Source: Sideroxyarcus sp. (GTDB lineage Bacteria > Pseudomonadota > Gammaproteobacteria > Burkholderiales > Gallionellaceae). From it: DNA of 64,000 bases. A program made the translations under genes and the position numbers. Below are positions 52,225 through 60,090 of this stretch, piece by piece. The notes below the pieces were generated by a model. That model saw only the letters and a list, made by a program, of their open reading frames with translations. It did no database searches and was not told the DNA's origin. The stretch is from assembly GCA_030652215.1 (NCBI GenBank), contig JAUSBC010000029.1, positions 1-64,000 on the forward strand. The letters are read 5' to 3'. Numbering within the stretch: position 1 is the first letter of the stretch; every line of letters begins with the position of its first letter.

Positions 52225-54660
52225 TCAACCCTTCAACTTCGCAAACGCCGCCGCCATCGCCCCACCCATCGGTGCTTGAACAGGCGCACGGCTAGCAGGT
52301 TTCGGCGCAGGTTTTCCAGCATGTCCCCGCTGCTCCCGCGCTTCATGCTTCACTTCCGGCTTGCCTCCAGCCTGAGTCGCCGCATCCGTCAAGCGCATAG
52401 TCAACGCGATGCGTTTGCGCTTCACATCCACTTCCAGCACCTTCACCTTCACCACCTGCCCCGCTTTCACCACGGTGTGCGGGTCTTTGACGAATTTGTC
52501 GGCGAGTGCGGAGATGTGTACCAGTCCATCCTGATGCACGCCGATGTCGACGAACGCGCCGAACGCGGCGACGTTGGTCACCACGCCTTCGAGGATCATG
52601 CCGGGCTCCAGGTCTTTCAGTTCTTCCACGCCTTCCTTAAAGGTCGCGGTGGTGAACTCGGGGCGCGGGTCGCGGCCGGGTTTTTCCAGTTCCTTGAGGA
52701 TGTCGCTGATGGTGGGCACGCCAAACTTCTCGTTTGCGTACTTTGAAGGATTGAGCGACTTGAGCAGGTCGCTGTTGCCGATCACGGCCTTGATGTCCTG
52801 CTTGATGTCGGCCAAGATGCTTTGCACCAGCGGATACGATTCGGGGTGAACCGCAGAAGCATCGAGCGGATCGTTGCCGCCCATGATGCGCAAGAAGCCC
52901 GCCGCCTGTTCAAAAGTCTTGTCGCCCAAGCGCGGAACTTCGCGCAGTTCGGCGCGGCTGCTGAATCGGCCCTTCAGGTCGCGCTGGTTCACGATGGCCT
53001 GCGCCACGCTGCTGGAGAGGCCGGAAACGCGCGCCAGCAAAGGCGCCGACGCCGTGTTCACATCCACGCCCACCGCATTCACGCAATCTTCCACCACCGC
53101 ATCCAGCGAACGCGCCAACTGGAACTGGCTCACGTCATGCTGGTATTGGCCGACGCCGATGGACTTGGGATCAATCTTCACCAGCTCGGCCAGCGGGTCC
53201 TGCAGACGGCGCGCAATGGACACCGCGCCGCGCAAGCTGACATCCAACTCAGGCAATTCCTTGGAGGCGAATTCGGATGCGGAGTACACCGACGCGCCCG
53301 CTTCGGAAACCACAATGCTGGTCATCTTCAATGGGAGCGCCGAATCTGCTCCTCCCCTGACAAGGGGAGGTTGGGAGGGGTTAGGTTCTGCTGTTGCCGC
53401 CCCCCCACACAACTTAATCAAATCCTGCGCCAACCTATCCGTCTCCCGCGAAGCCGTCCCATTCCCAATCGCAATCAACGTCACCCTATGCTTCTTCGCC
53501 AACTGCACCAGCGTATGCAACGCCCCATCCCAATCATTCCTTGGCTGGTGCGGATAGATGGTGGCGGTATCCACCACCTTGCCGGTCTCGTCCACCACCG
53601 CCACTTTCACGCCGGTGCGGATGCCGGGGTCCAGCCCCATGGTCACGCGCGGCCCGGCGGGAGCAGCCAGCAGCAGCGCTTTGAGGTTGCGTGCAAACAC
53701 GTTGATGGCCTCGGTCTCCGCCTTGGCGCGCAGCGCGCCCATCAGCTCCGATTCCAGATGCATGAAGCTCTTCACGCGCCAGGTCCAGCGCGCGGTATCC
53801 ATCAGCCAGCGGTCGGCCGGGCGGTTCATGTCCTTGATGTTGAAGCGGCTGGCGATGCGCATCTCGCACGGGTTGTGCGGCGAGGCCCAGGTGGGCTTCT
53901 CTTCTTCGCTATCCAGGCGCAGTTGCACATCCAGCATCTCTTCGCGCCGGCCACGGAATACCGCCAGCGCGCGGTGCGAAGGAATGGTGTTGATGGACTC
54001 TGAATAATCGAAATAGTCGGCATACTTTTCCGCCGCGTCGTTCTTGCCTTCCAGCACCTTGGATTGCACCACGCCGTGCGCCTGCACGTATTCGCGCAGC
54101 GATTGCAGCAGCGCCGCATCCTCGGCAAAGCGCTCCATCAAAATCTGCCGCGCACCATCCAGCGCCGCCTTGGCATCCGCCACACCGGGGTTGGCATCGC
54201 CCGCCTCGCTGGTGAAAGGATCACGCAAATACTTGGCCGCCTCCACTTCCGGATTCAGCGTCGGATTCGCCAGCAAATCATTTGCCAACGGCTCCAGCCC
54301 CGCCTCCAGCGCGATCTGCGCCTTGGTGCGGCGCTTCGGCTTATACGGCAGATACAAATCTTCCAGATGCGTCTTGTCGGTGGCCAGCGAAACCGCCATC
54401 AACAGCACCGGCGTCATCTTGCCCTGCTCGGTGATGGAGGCAATGATGGCCTCACGCCGTTCTTCCAGCTCGCGCAGATAACGCAGCCGCTCTTCCAGCA
54501 GGCGCAGCTGGGTATCGTCCAGACCGCCCGTCGCCTCTTTGCGATAGCGCGAGATAAACGGCACCGTCGCCCCCTCGTCCAGCAGGGCAATGGCAGCAGC
54601 GATTTGAGCAGGTTTGGCCGCGATCTCGGCGGCAAGGCGTTGTTCGATGGATGGGAGCAT
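52225..54660 (-). CDS. tex: Tex, S1-domain transcription accessory protein
   Basis: An 811-residue RNA-binding protein, about 25-35 residues longer than common Tex proteins. The order is typical: N-terminal helical region ([16 protein letters not shown]), YqgF/RNase H-like fold, helix-hairpin-helix region, and a C-terminal S1 domain ([20 protein letters not shown], about 655-725) with a charged tail. Residues 419-444 interrupt a highly conserved stretch just before [17 protein letters not shown]. They are encoded by a GC-rich repeat (53329-53406) containing [13 protein letters not shown], in frame and without stops. Tex is a broadly conserved nucleic-acid-binding factor. Whether the insert disturbs it is unknown; it falls at a likely loop. 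Confidence 0.95.
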   Translation of the reverse strand: MLPSIEQRLAAEIAAKPAQIAAAIALLDEGATVPFISRYRKEATGGLDDTQLRLLEERLRYLRELEERREAIIASITEQGKMTPVLLMAVSLATDKTHLEDLYLPYKPKRRTKAQIALEAGLEPLANDLLANPTLNPEVEAAKYLRDPFTSEAGDANPGVADAKAALDGARQILMERFAEDAALLQSLREYVQAHGVVQSKVLEGKNDAAEKYADYFDYSESINTIPSHRALAVFRGRREEMLDVQLRLDSEEEKPTWASPHNPCEMRIASRFNIKDMNRPADRWLMDTARWTWRVKSFMHLESELMGALRAKAETEAINVFARNLKALLLAAPAGPRVTMGLDPGIRTGVKVAVVDETGKVVDTATIYPHQPRNDWDGALHTLVQLAKKHRVTLIAIGNGTASRETDRLAQDLIKLCGGAATAEPNPSQPPLVRGGADSALPLKMTSIVVSEAGASVYSASEFASKELPELDVSLRGAVSIARRLQDPLAELVKIDPKSIGVGQYQHDVSQFQLARSLDAVVEDCVNAVGVDVNTASAPLLARVSGLSSSVAQAIVNQRDLKGRFSSRAELREVPRLGDKTFEQAAGFLRIMGGNDPLDASAVHPESYPLVQSILADIKQDIKAVIGNSDLLKSLNPSKYANEKFGVPTISDILKELEKPGRDPRPEFTTATFKEGVEELKDLEPGMILEGVVTNVAAFGAFVDIGVHQDGLVHISALADKFVKDPHTVVKAGQVVKVKVLEVDVKRKRIALTMRLTDAATQAGGKPEVKHEAREQRGHAGKPAPKPASRAPVQAPMGGAMAAAFAKLKG
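53329..53406. repeat. GC-rich repeat inserted in frame in tex
   Basis: It contains CCTCCCCTGACAAGGGGAGG (a perfect palindrome with a short loop), followed by TTGGGAGGGGTTAGG. GGGAGCGCCG, a motif seen elsewhere in the window, is at its left edge. It resembles one arm of the inverted repeats at 66, 3626 and 9010 but is not the same sequence. It adds about 26 codons to tex. Confidence 0.8.
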
Positions 54661-54688
54661 AGGTTGGTTTACGAGTTACTGGAATAAA

Positions 54689-54712
54689 TAGACCTCTGCG
54701 GGGAGAGGTCTA
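54689..54712 (-). terminator. hairpin after the hypothetical pair
   Basis: TAGACCTCT and AGAGGTCTA form a nine-bp perfect stem with a six-base loop. On the minus strand it is followed by TTTATT, so it may end the transcript of the gene finishing at 54843. Confidence 0.55.
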
Positions 54713-54842
54713 TGGGTGAAATTTAAGAGGGGCGGATTATGCCAAGTCGGGCGGATTACTGAAAGGCAATCGAACTCAAACTAGAGAATAAAATAATCCG
54801 TTGGGTGCATGTTCTCATTTTCCAATACCATCAGTTTTGCGA

Positions 54843-55247
54843 TCAAGAGTGGTTGGGCAATAGTGGTAAAAATTCTGTTTTATCTATGGCTGCAGCATCG
54901 ATTCTAATTAATGCGGGGAAGAGAGCCTCTTGGTGAAACATAACATTGTCACGATTCCAATGGAGCACATAAGCTGGCTCATTTGTTTGCATGGTTTGAG
55001 TCATTCTTGTAAGACCCGGTCCCGTATACACATACACCCACGTCCCAGCATCTAACAATGTTTCTCCAAACCAAAAGAAATGGTCAGGAAGTGGAAACGT
55101 GGCACCGTATTGTTTAGCAGTAACTAGCAAACCGAAAGCCGCAAGATTTAAATGACCTTGTGTTTTTAAGACAATTCTTTCTTGATTCGGAACACCACGA
55201 TCAAAAACTCCGTGCAAAATTAACTCATTTATTGGACCAAATTGCAT
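54843..55247 (-). CDS. hypothetical protein, coupled to upstream membrane protein
   Basis: A 134-residue soluble protein of unknown function. It is rich in aromatic residues (DHFFWFGETLLDAGTWVYVYTG) with no recognised domain, signal or membrane helix. Its ATG directly abuts the stop of the upstream gene (TAAATG), so the two are very likely translated together and may form one unit. The region is visibly AT-richer than the flanking tex gene, which suggests acquisition by transfer. Confidence 0.7.
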   Translation of the reverse strand: MQFGPINELILHGVFDRGVPNQERIVLKTQGHLNLAAFGLLVTAKQYGATFPLPDHFFWFGETLLDAGTWVYVYTGPGLTRMTQTMQTNEPAYVLHWNRDNVMFHQEALFPALIRIDAAAIDKTEFLPLLPNHS

Positions 55248-55775
55248 TTACGCCACCTCCTTCGCTGCCCGAGTAAACCATCCGAATGCACCTAATACGG
55301 CACCCAAGACAATTAATCCGACTCCATAAGGTAACGTCTCTTGCTTATCGGTGAACTTAAAACCGACACCTATAATCAACATCCCAACCGTGATAGATGC
55401 GTTTCGCAATAGTTTTGTACGTGACTCAGCGTTAAGTGCAGTCTTCAACTCCGCATTGCTCTCTCTGAGTCTCGCAATCTCCTGATTTTGAGTTGAAATG
55501 AAGGTTTCACGCTCGTTCAATTTGGCGTCCAGACGTCTCTTTTCAAGCATATTTTCTTGAATAATTCCAACGACTAACGGCGGCATTGCTCCTAGTTGTT
55601 GTGGGGTATTTGCAGCTAGGACTTCAAAAGCGTGGGTAATTGGCGAAGTGCTTATACTTCCTGAAGCGTTGTTCGAAATAACCAAAAGTTCTTGAGTATT
55701 CTTCTGGATACCCGAAACACCAGCATCGGAAGGCGCAGGTATTTTGGATGAATTTTCAGAATTGCTATCAGTCAT
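55248..55775 (-). CDS. hypothetical coiled-coil protein with two C-terminal membrane helices
   Basis: A 175-residue protein. A disordered polar N-terminus (1-60) leads to a coiled coil (about 85-120, RLDAKLNERETFISTQNQEI) and then two membrane helices (about 123-141 and 148-166), the second ending in FGWFTRAAKEVA. The fold is of an inner-membrane-anchored coiled-coil protein. No family was recognised. It is the first gene of a two-gene unit with the frame at 54843. AT-rich composition contrasts with most of the window. Confidence 0.7.
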   Translation of the reverse strand: MTDSNSENSSKIPAPSDAGVSGIQKNTQELLVISNNASGSISTSPITHAFEVLAANTPQQLGAMPPLVVGIIQENMLEKRRLDAKLNERETFISTQNQEIARLRESNAELKTALNAESRTKLLRNASITVGMLIIGVGFKFTDKQETLPYGVGLIVLGAVLGAFGWFTRAAKEVA

Positions 55776-55823
55776 ATTTGTTGCGTCCGCTTATTAAGCA
55801 TTTTCAATGGTAACAGCACGCGA

Positions 55824-55843
55824 CGGGGTCAGGTCCAACATTC
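55824..55843. repeat. CGGGGTCAGGTC-x-AACATTC repeat, copy 1
   Basis: This shares CGGGGTCAGGTC and AACATTC with copies at 56003 and 56782. I recall words like this flanking REP-associated transposase genes, but no transposase gene is present here. Confidence 0.7.
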
Positions 55844-56002
55844 TCCCTACCCTGTCCAGTCTAACGGAAATCGATGGGTCAGACTGAGCTAGCCCGCCTT
55901 TCCCAGACAGTTCAATTCATCACCACGCAGTTTAAATTAAAGGGGCCTCCCATTGGCCGACCTGCGTCAAGCGAGTAAATGATTCTATGGCACAAAAAGA
56001 AA

Positions 56003-56030
56003 CACGGGGTCAGGTCTAACATTCCAACAT
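56003..56030. repeat. CGGGGTCAGGTC-x-AACATTC repeat, copy 2
   Basis: CACGGGGTCAGGTC, then TAACATTCCAACAT. It is almost identical to copy 3. The 55776-56119 interval has no gene and seems to be made of such remnants, with GGGTCAGACT words nearby. Confidence 0.75.
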
Positions 56031-56119
56031 TTCACCAATACGAAATCGGTGGGCTCAGACCAAATTGATCCGCAGCATACTCATGGAGCGGTCGGCAAAC
56101 CAGAACACTCAAGTTCTTC

Positions 56120-56680
56120 TCACTTCGCTTTTTCCTCTGGCATTTTTATCTCGCTCGATTCGAGTCGAATGACGCCATCGGATGCAAGTTGCTCCAGAAC
56201 GCTCTTGGCAAACTTGTCCGCCGCCTTCTCCAAGGTGCCCATGCCCGCATTTGGATCGAAGAAATGAATATCCCCCCACCAGATCATTTTTGATCCCAGT
56301 GTCTTGTCATATAGTTGTGCTCGCATATCCAGACTGACTCGGCTTCCACCATATGAGGAGTATGAAGCATGGGATGGAGTAATGAAGAGTTCATACCGAG
56401 ATGCTGCATTTCCAGTTGTTACTTCAATGCCATTTAATGCAAACACGGCTGGCAACCGCGTTTGCAGAAACGTGCTCAACTCGTTAAGTGTGTCATTGAT
56501 GCCACGCTGCGCTGACTTGTTTTGAACGTTGAATTGCCCTGATTTGTATACCCAGTTCAGTTGTTTGATCGGCGACTCAGGCAGTGCCACTTTATGCCCG
56601 ATCGTGGTTGTACGTGCGCAGCCCACAACTGCGATAGATACAAAAAGTAACAACGCTGCCTTGAAAATCACTCTAAACAT
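56120..56680 (-). CDS. putative lipoprotein of unknown function
   Basis: A 186-residue exported protein. Signal VIFKAALLLFVSIAVVGCART has lipobox VVGC, so it is probably lipid-anchored. The body includes LSTFLQTRLPAVFALNGIEV and a C-terminal helix KAADKFAKSVLEQLASDGVI, a pattern seen in small envelope lipoproteins. No family is confidently named. It is bracketed by CGGGGTCAGGTC repeats at 56003 and 56782, both in the same orientation. Confidence 0.72.
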   Translation of the reverse strand: MFRVIFKAALLLFVSIAVVGCARTTTIGHKVALPESPIKQLNWVYKSGQFNVQNKSAQRGINDTLNELSTFLQTRLPAVFALNGIEVTTGNAASRYELFITPSHASYSSYGGSRVSLDMRAQLYDKTLGSKMIWWGDIHFFDPNAGMGTLEKAADKFAKSVLEQLASDGVIRLESSEIKMPEEKAK

Positions 56681-56781
56681 AGTTACCTCATAGTCAAAAA
56701 AACGGAATTACAGGGGGCAGATTCGCAATACTTTTAACTCACCCGACCATCCAACGGGAAGCGTCACGAGGTTATAACAAA

Positions 56782-56810
56782 CACGGGGTCAGGTCGAACA
56801 TTCCAACATT
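56782..56810. repeat. CGGGGTCAGGTC-x-AACATTC repeat, copy 3
   Basis: CACGGGGTCAGGTC, then GAACATTCCAACATT. It lies downstream of the toxin gene. It is the same orientation as copies 1 and 2. Confidence 0.75.
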
Positions 56811-56842
56811 GAGACCTCAGGGTCAGACTCCATCGGTTCCTC

Positions 56843-57139
56843 CTAAGAAAAGTATTCTGCATCAATATCCCTTGCATGGTGCAACACACGAACAACCAGC
56901 AATCCATTGTCATCAGGCAAATAGAAGATAAGGTATGGCGTGCGGGTCGGCAAGCTGCGCAAACCTTCGGCCAGTTCCGGGCGCTCTCTGCCCATCTCTG
57001 GCTGTGTGCACAAGAGCGTGGCTGTTGCCTGGATGACATCCAGTACTTCATCAGCTGCTGTGAGATTTTCTTCCGCGATTGTCACCCACAATTCCAGCAG
57101 GTCTGTTTCTGCTGATTGGGTAAAGCGGATGGGAGGCAT
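56843..57139 (-). CDS. parE: ParE/RelE-family toxin
   Basis: A 98-residue small basic/acidic protein of the ParE/RelE superfamily. It has FTQSAETDLLELWVTIAEEN at the start and the core SLPTRTPYLIFYLPDDNGLLV-like strand pair followed by RVLHHARDIDAEYF. ParE toxins poison DNA gyrase, while RelE-like relatives cleave mRNA; the target is not certain here. The start overlaps the antitoxin stop by one base (TGATG), the usual antitoxin-first order. Confidence 0.9.
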   Translation of the reverse strand: MPPIRFTQSAETDLLELWVTIAEENLTAADEVLDVIQATATLLCTQPEMGRERPELAEGLRSLPTRTPYLIFYLPDDNGLLVVRVLHHARDIDAEYFS

Positions 57140-57411
57140 CAGGCGGCCTTGCGGTCTTTGAGCAATTGACGGCCTTGTTGTTTCAGACTTGCGAAATCGA
57201 TTTCTTTGGTACGTCCATTCTTGGCATCGCTCAAACCCTTGGCTATATCCTGGCGCAGGCTGTCAAGTTTTGCAGTTTTGACATCTTCATATGCTTCGAA
57301 CAAGTTCAACGCTTCACGGATCACTTCGCTTGCCGAGCCATAATTGCCCGACTCAACGCGCTGGCGGATTCGTTCTTCCAGTTCGGGTGGCAAAGTTACG
57401 GTCATGGACAT
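57139..57411 (-). CDS. parD: ParD-family ribbon-helix-helix antitoxin
   Basis: A 90-residue antitoxin. The N-terminal ribbon-helix-helix DNA-binding domain reads MTVTLPPELEERIRQRVES, then YGSASEVIREALNLFE. The flexible C-terminal tail (SLRQDIAKGLSDAKNG) should wrap the toxin. It is expected to repress its own promoter as a complex with ParE. One-base overlap with the toxin gene. Confidence 0.92.
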   Translation of the reverse strand: MSMTVTLPPELEERIRQRVESGNYGSASEVIREALNLFEAYEDVKTAKLDSLRQDIAKGLSDAKNGRTKEIDFASLKQQGRQLLKDRKAA

Positions 57412-57488
57412 GGCAGTTCTCCTGATGATTGCAGGCCGAAGTATGGCAGTTTACGGCATGAATTTCCATTGCCTGGCACGCGGGGCCA

Positions 57489-57731
57489 TTACTTGCCCTG
57501 CTCGAACATGCCGACTATTTCAGCCGCATTCAAGTTATCGAAGTTTGAAGGAAAAGTGAAACGCTTCTTGCCCAGCCCCAGATTGCGGGGTTTAGACGCG
57601 GCAGACACCAAAGGCACCAAGCGCGCCACCGGCTTACCGGCACGTGCGATCACGATCTCCTCGCCCGCCTCTGCCTGCGCAACGATACGCGAGAACTGGG
57701 TCTTGGCTTCATGGATACTGACGATTCGCAT
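57489..57731 (-). CDS. orphan Phd/YefM-family antitoxin
   Basis: An 80-residue protein. The Phd-type N-terminus is MRIVSIHEAKTQFSRIVAQA, followed by GEEIVIARAGKPVARLVPL and a C-terminal toxin-binding tail. Such antitoxins usually precede a PIN-domain VapC or Doc toxin; none is found within the 77 bases to the parD gene or upstream. The start at 57731 is preferred over an in-frame TTG at 57752. A 12-bp palindrome lies upstream at 57757-57768. It may be a solitary antitoxin or the remnant of a module. Confidence 0.85.
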   Translation of the reverse strand: MRIVSIHEAKTQFSRIVAQAEAGEEIVIARAGKPVARLVPLVSAASKPRNLGLGKKRFTFPSNFDNLNAAEIVGMFEQGK

Positions 57732-57756
57732 GACATACCTCGTATGGACCAAGTGA

Positions 57757-57768
57757 ACTAACGTTAGT
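57757..57768. promoter_or_regulatory. candidate operator ACTAACGTTAGT
   Basis: A perfect 12-bp palindrome 26 bases upstream of the Phd-type antitoxin start, where autoregulatory operators normally lie. It is an operator candidate only by position and symmetry. Confidence 0.5.
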
Positions 57769-57810
57769 CCATATCATGCGATCCAGCAAGTGAAGTCAAA
57801 GTGTGCCGGA

Positions 57811-57924
57811 TCAATAGCTCTTGGCGGGAGGCGTCCAATCGGGCGGGTACACGTTGACGGTCATGTCGGTGTAAACGCAGGTTGCTTGGCGCTGACACTG
57901 AAAACCAAGCTCCTCGGCTTTCAT
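57811..57924 (-). pseudogene. short cysteine-containing ORF or gene remnant
   Basis: A 37-residue frame, MKAEELGFQCQRQATCVYTD then MTVNVYPPDWTPPAKSY, with protein-like residue choice but no ribosome site. An in-frame stop lies two codons before the ATG. It could be the 3' end of a decayed gene encoding a small secreted protein. It lies between the DegV gene and the Phd antitoxin. Confidence 0.25.
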
Positions 57925-57971
57925 TCGCTACCGGCCGAGTAGTTCAATTCCCTGTTTTAGATAGATTCGCG

Positions 57972-58934
57972 CTACACCTTTTCCTCAAATACATGCTTGT
58001 CCGAAATAAAGGCGACTTCAACACAGCCCGGGCCGGCATGTACGCTGCCGGAGATGCTCATGGGAGAGATATGAATCGTGTAGCGGGCTTTTGTTACTGC
58101 TTCCCTGAAACGATTGAAGCCGGGAAACTGCAGCAAGCGGGCCGGATCGCCGCCGAACGCAACGCAAATCTCCGTGGACATCAATCCCTGTTCCACAGCG
58201 CGGGTGGCATTGGTAAACATGGTTTCGACAGCGGATTCAAAGCCGCGCATCTTGGCAACCGGTTTGGTCTCGTCATTGTGGCCGAGCAGGATGGGTTTGA
58301 TGTCGAGCATTGATCCGAGCCGGAAACCCAGCCAGCTGATGCTTTTATCTCCGCGTTGCGAAGCTCGCTTGTATACGTGTTCCAGGTCGGGCGGAACCAG
58401 GTAACAGTATGTGTGCGGCACCACTTCGCGGATGCGCGAGTTGATATCCGACGGGGTGGCGTCGGTCTTGATCATGCGAGCCACCTCGGCTGCAATTACG
58501 CCAGTTCCCGCAAAGACGTTCGCGCTATTGATGACGGCCAGCGTAAAGTGGCTGTCGAGCCCCGCGCTGCGCCGGATCGGCTTGTATTTGGTAAGGATGC
58601 CACGCGACGCTTGCATCGCGTGATCGTAGATTTCGCTGCGCGCATGCGACGCCATGATGCAGAACACATGGTCGTATTTGCAGACCAGCTTTTCTAGAAA
58701 AAGAGTTTCAATCTTGTCGCTCGTATACGGACGCGACGTGACCGGAATATCGCTTTTCTCTTCCATCCGCTCAAATGTGTCCGCGTGGAACTGGAGGGTT
58801 TGCTTGTCATCCTTGAGATCGTCAAACGACTGGTCGCCGACCGTAATCACAGTCGGCATCAATTCCACGTCGCCATTCTTGAAAAAGCTGTGCGGCAAAT
58901 CACAGCTTGAGTCAACTACCAATCCTATCTTCAT
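57972..58934 (-). CDS. DegV-family lipid-binding protein
   Basis: A 320-residue cytoplasmic protein. The DegV start MKIGLVVDSSCDLPHSF is clear, followed by PVTSRPYTSDKIETLF with the TSxP motif that lines the ligand site, and CIMASHARSEIYDHAM. Some DegV proteins bind fatty acids and, in Gram-positives, serve fatty-acid kinase as FakB; here no FakA gene is near. It is a single-gene unit. Confidence 0.88.
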   Translation of the reverse strand: MKIGLVVDSSCDLPHSFFKNGDVELMPTVITVGDQSFDDLKDDKQTLQFHADTFERMEEKSDIPVTSRPYTSDKIETLFLEKLVCKYDHVFCIMASHARSEIYDHAMQASRGILTKYKPIRRSAGLDSHFTLAVINSANVFAGTGVIAAEVARMIKTDATPSDINSRIREVVPHTYCYLVPPDLEHVYKRASQRGDKSISWLGFRLGSMLDIKPILLGHNDETKPVAKMRGFESAVETMFTNATRAVEQGLMSTEICVAFGGDPARLLQFPGFNRFREAVTKARYTIHISPMSISGSVHAGPGCVEVAFISDKHVFEEKV

Positions 58935-59121
58935 GCTTTCTCTCCCTTGCTATTATTTTTTTCCATGGGTAAGCCCTGAACAGGGCCTCTGCTCGTGGTG
59001 GATGCAACTATGAATGGAGGACGTTCCGAAATCAACATGGGATTTGAAAAACAGGACTCATATGCAACTGCCCTACCCCCTTTTCCATTTTGCCATGGAG
59101 ACAGTGAGGTTGGTTTCAGGG

Positions 59122-59457
59122 TTATAAATTAGTGCCCCAAGAGAATGCCCATAGCATTATTGAAAGAAGCGAAAGACCCAGTGCAAGTAGTACAAGCCGC
59201 CTGTTTGTTCTATTTTCCTTCTCCATCTTGGCAGCCCCGGAGTCAATGTCATTGATGATCTGCTGCAATTGTGTCGCCAGCACTTTCAAAGCCTCGGCGT
59301 TGTGGGTAACAGCATCTTGAAGTTCGGCTATTTGGTTGCGGGTTGTTTCTTCCGTTACTGTCTTGTCTGCCTTCTTTGTGAAAGCGGGAATAGCCGCCGT
59401 TACAATTTGCGCCAAGTAGGGAAGAAATATTTTTGCTGCGGGGAGCCACGCTACCAT
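59122..59457 (-). CDS. hypothetical membrane-anchored coiled-coil protein
   Basis: A 111-residue protein. A hydrophobic N-terminal segment (about 3-25) is followed by a charged coiled coil (AELQDAVTHNAEALKVLATQ) and a C-terminal membrane helix (about 87-106, LVLLALGLSLLSIMLWAFSW). No family was recognised. Its layout, coil then membrane helix, resembles the protein at 55248 although sequences do not match by eye. Confidence 0.65.
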   Translation of the reverse strand: MVAWLPAAKIFLPYLAQIVTAAIPAFTKKADKTVTEETTRNQIAELQDAVTHNAEALKVLATQLQQIINDIDSGAAKMEKENRTNRRLVLLALGLSLLSIMLWAFSWGTNL

Positions 59458-59572
59458 GATGCACCTCTTGCAGTGATAACACGCTGAATTTAAGTGGCCG
59501 ACACAGAATACTGCGCCGCCACATTACCCTCAATTGCACCGAAGCCTGGCAGCAAAGCCCCGCCTCGCCCGA

Positions 59573-59995
59573 TCACTTCGCCCACACTACGGCATCGTCA
59601 ATCGAGTAAGGCGAGCAGCCTGCAGGCAACGAAGCCAATTGCTTCTGTACATAGCTGGCCTGACCATAAAAGCTCATCGCTCTCTTATCGGCACAAATGA
59701 TGAATGCCTTGGGGTTGGCTCGGGACAGATGTCTTTCATAGCCCTGCCGCTGCTTTTCGGTGATGGGCGGGTACGCTTTGCCGGCACCCCCACTAGTTTC
59801 TGGTGGGGTTACATTTGATGGGACTTTGCTTATTGGATCGCCGGAAGCAGGTATCACTTTGACTGGGCCGGCTGAAGCACCATCCGGACAAGGCTTTTCG
59901 GAATAGGCAAAACCATTTGGAGTCTTGCATTTGAATACACCTGCCTGCGTTGATGTAGTCAGCAGCAACATCACCAGCAAAGTTACTAGTTTCAT
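59573..59995 (-). CDS. DUF4124-like secreted protein
   Basis: A 140-residue exported protein. The start at 59995 yields a clear signal (MKLVTLLVMLLLTTSTQA). It then shows GVFKCKTPNGFAYSEKPCPDG, the short beta pattern with paired cysteines typical of DUF4124 proteins. Further cysteines (FIICADKRAM and LPAGCSPY) suggest disulfides. The function of the family is unknown. The frame is open further upstream, but that part is arginine-rich and antisense to the next gene, so it is not coding. Confidence 0.75.
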   Translation of the reverse strand: MKLVTLLVMLLLTTSTQAGVFKCKTPNGFAYSEKPCPDGASAGPVKVIPASGDPISKVPSNVTPPETSGGAGKAYPPITEKQRQGYERHLSRANPKAFIICADKRAMSFYGQASYVQKQLASLPAGCSPYSIDDAVVWAK

Positions 59996-60090
59996 TATTC
60001 CCCCTTGCGGTTCGGAATGTCGGTGTCGGATTGTGAATTGACGGGTCGGGTTCGAAATACTTTTCGCCCGACCACCACCAACCGCACTCT

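Noticed and set aside
57882..58313. 143-codon plus open frame under the DegV gene
   Set aside because: Antisense to DegV, which has its full family signature.
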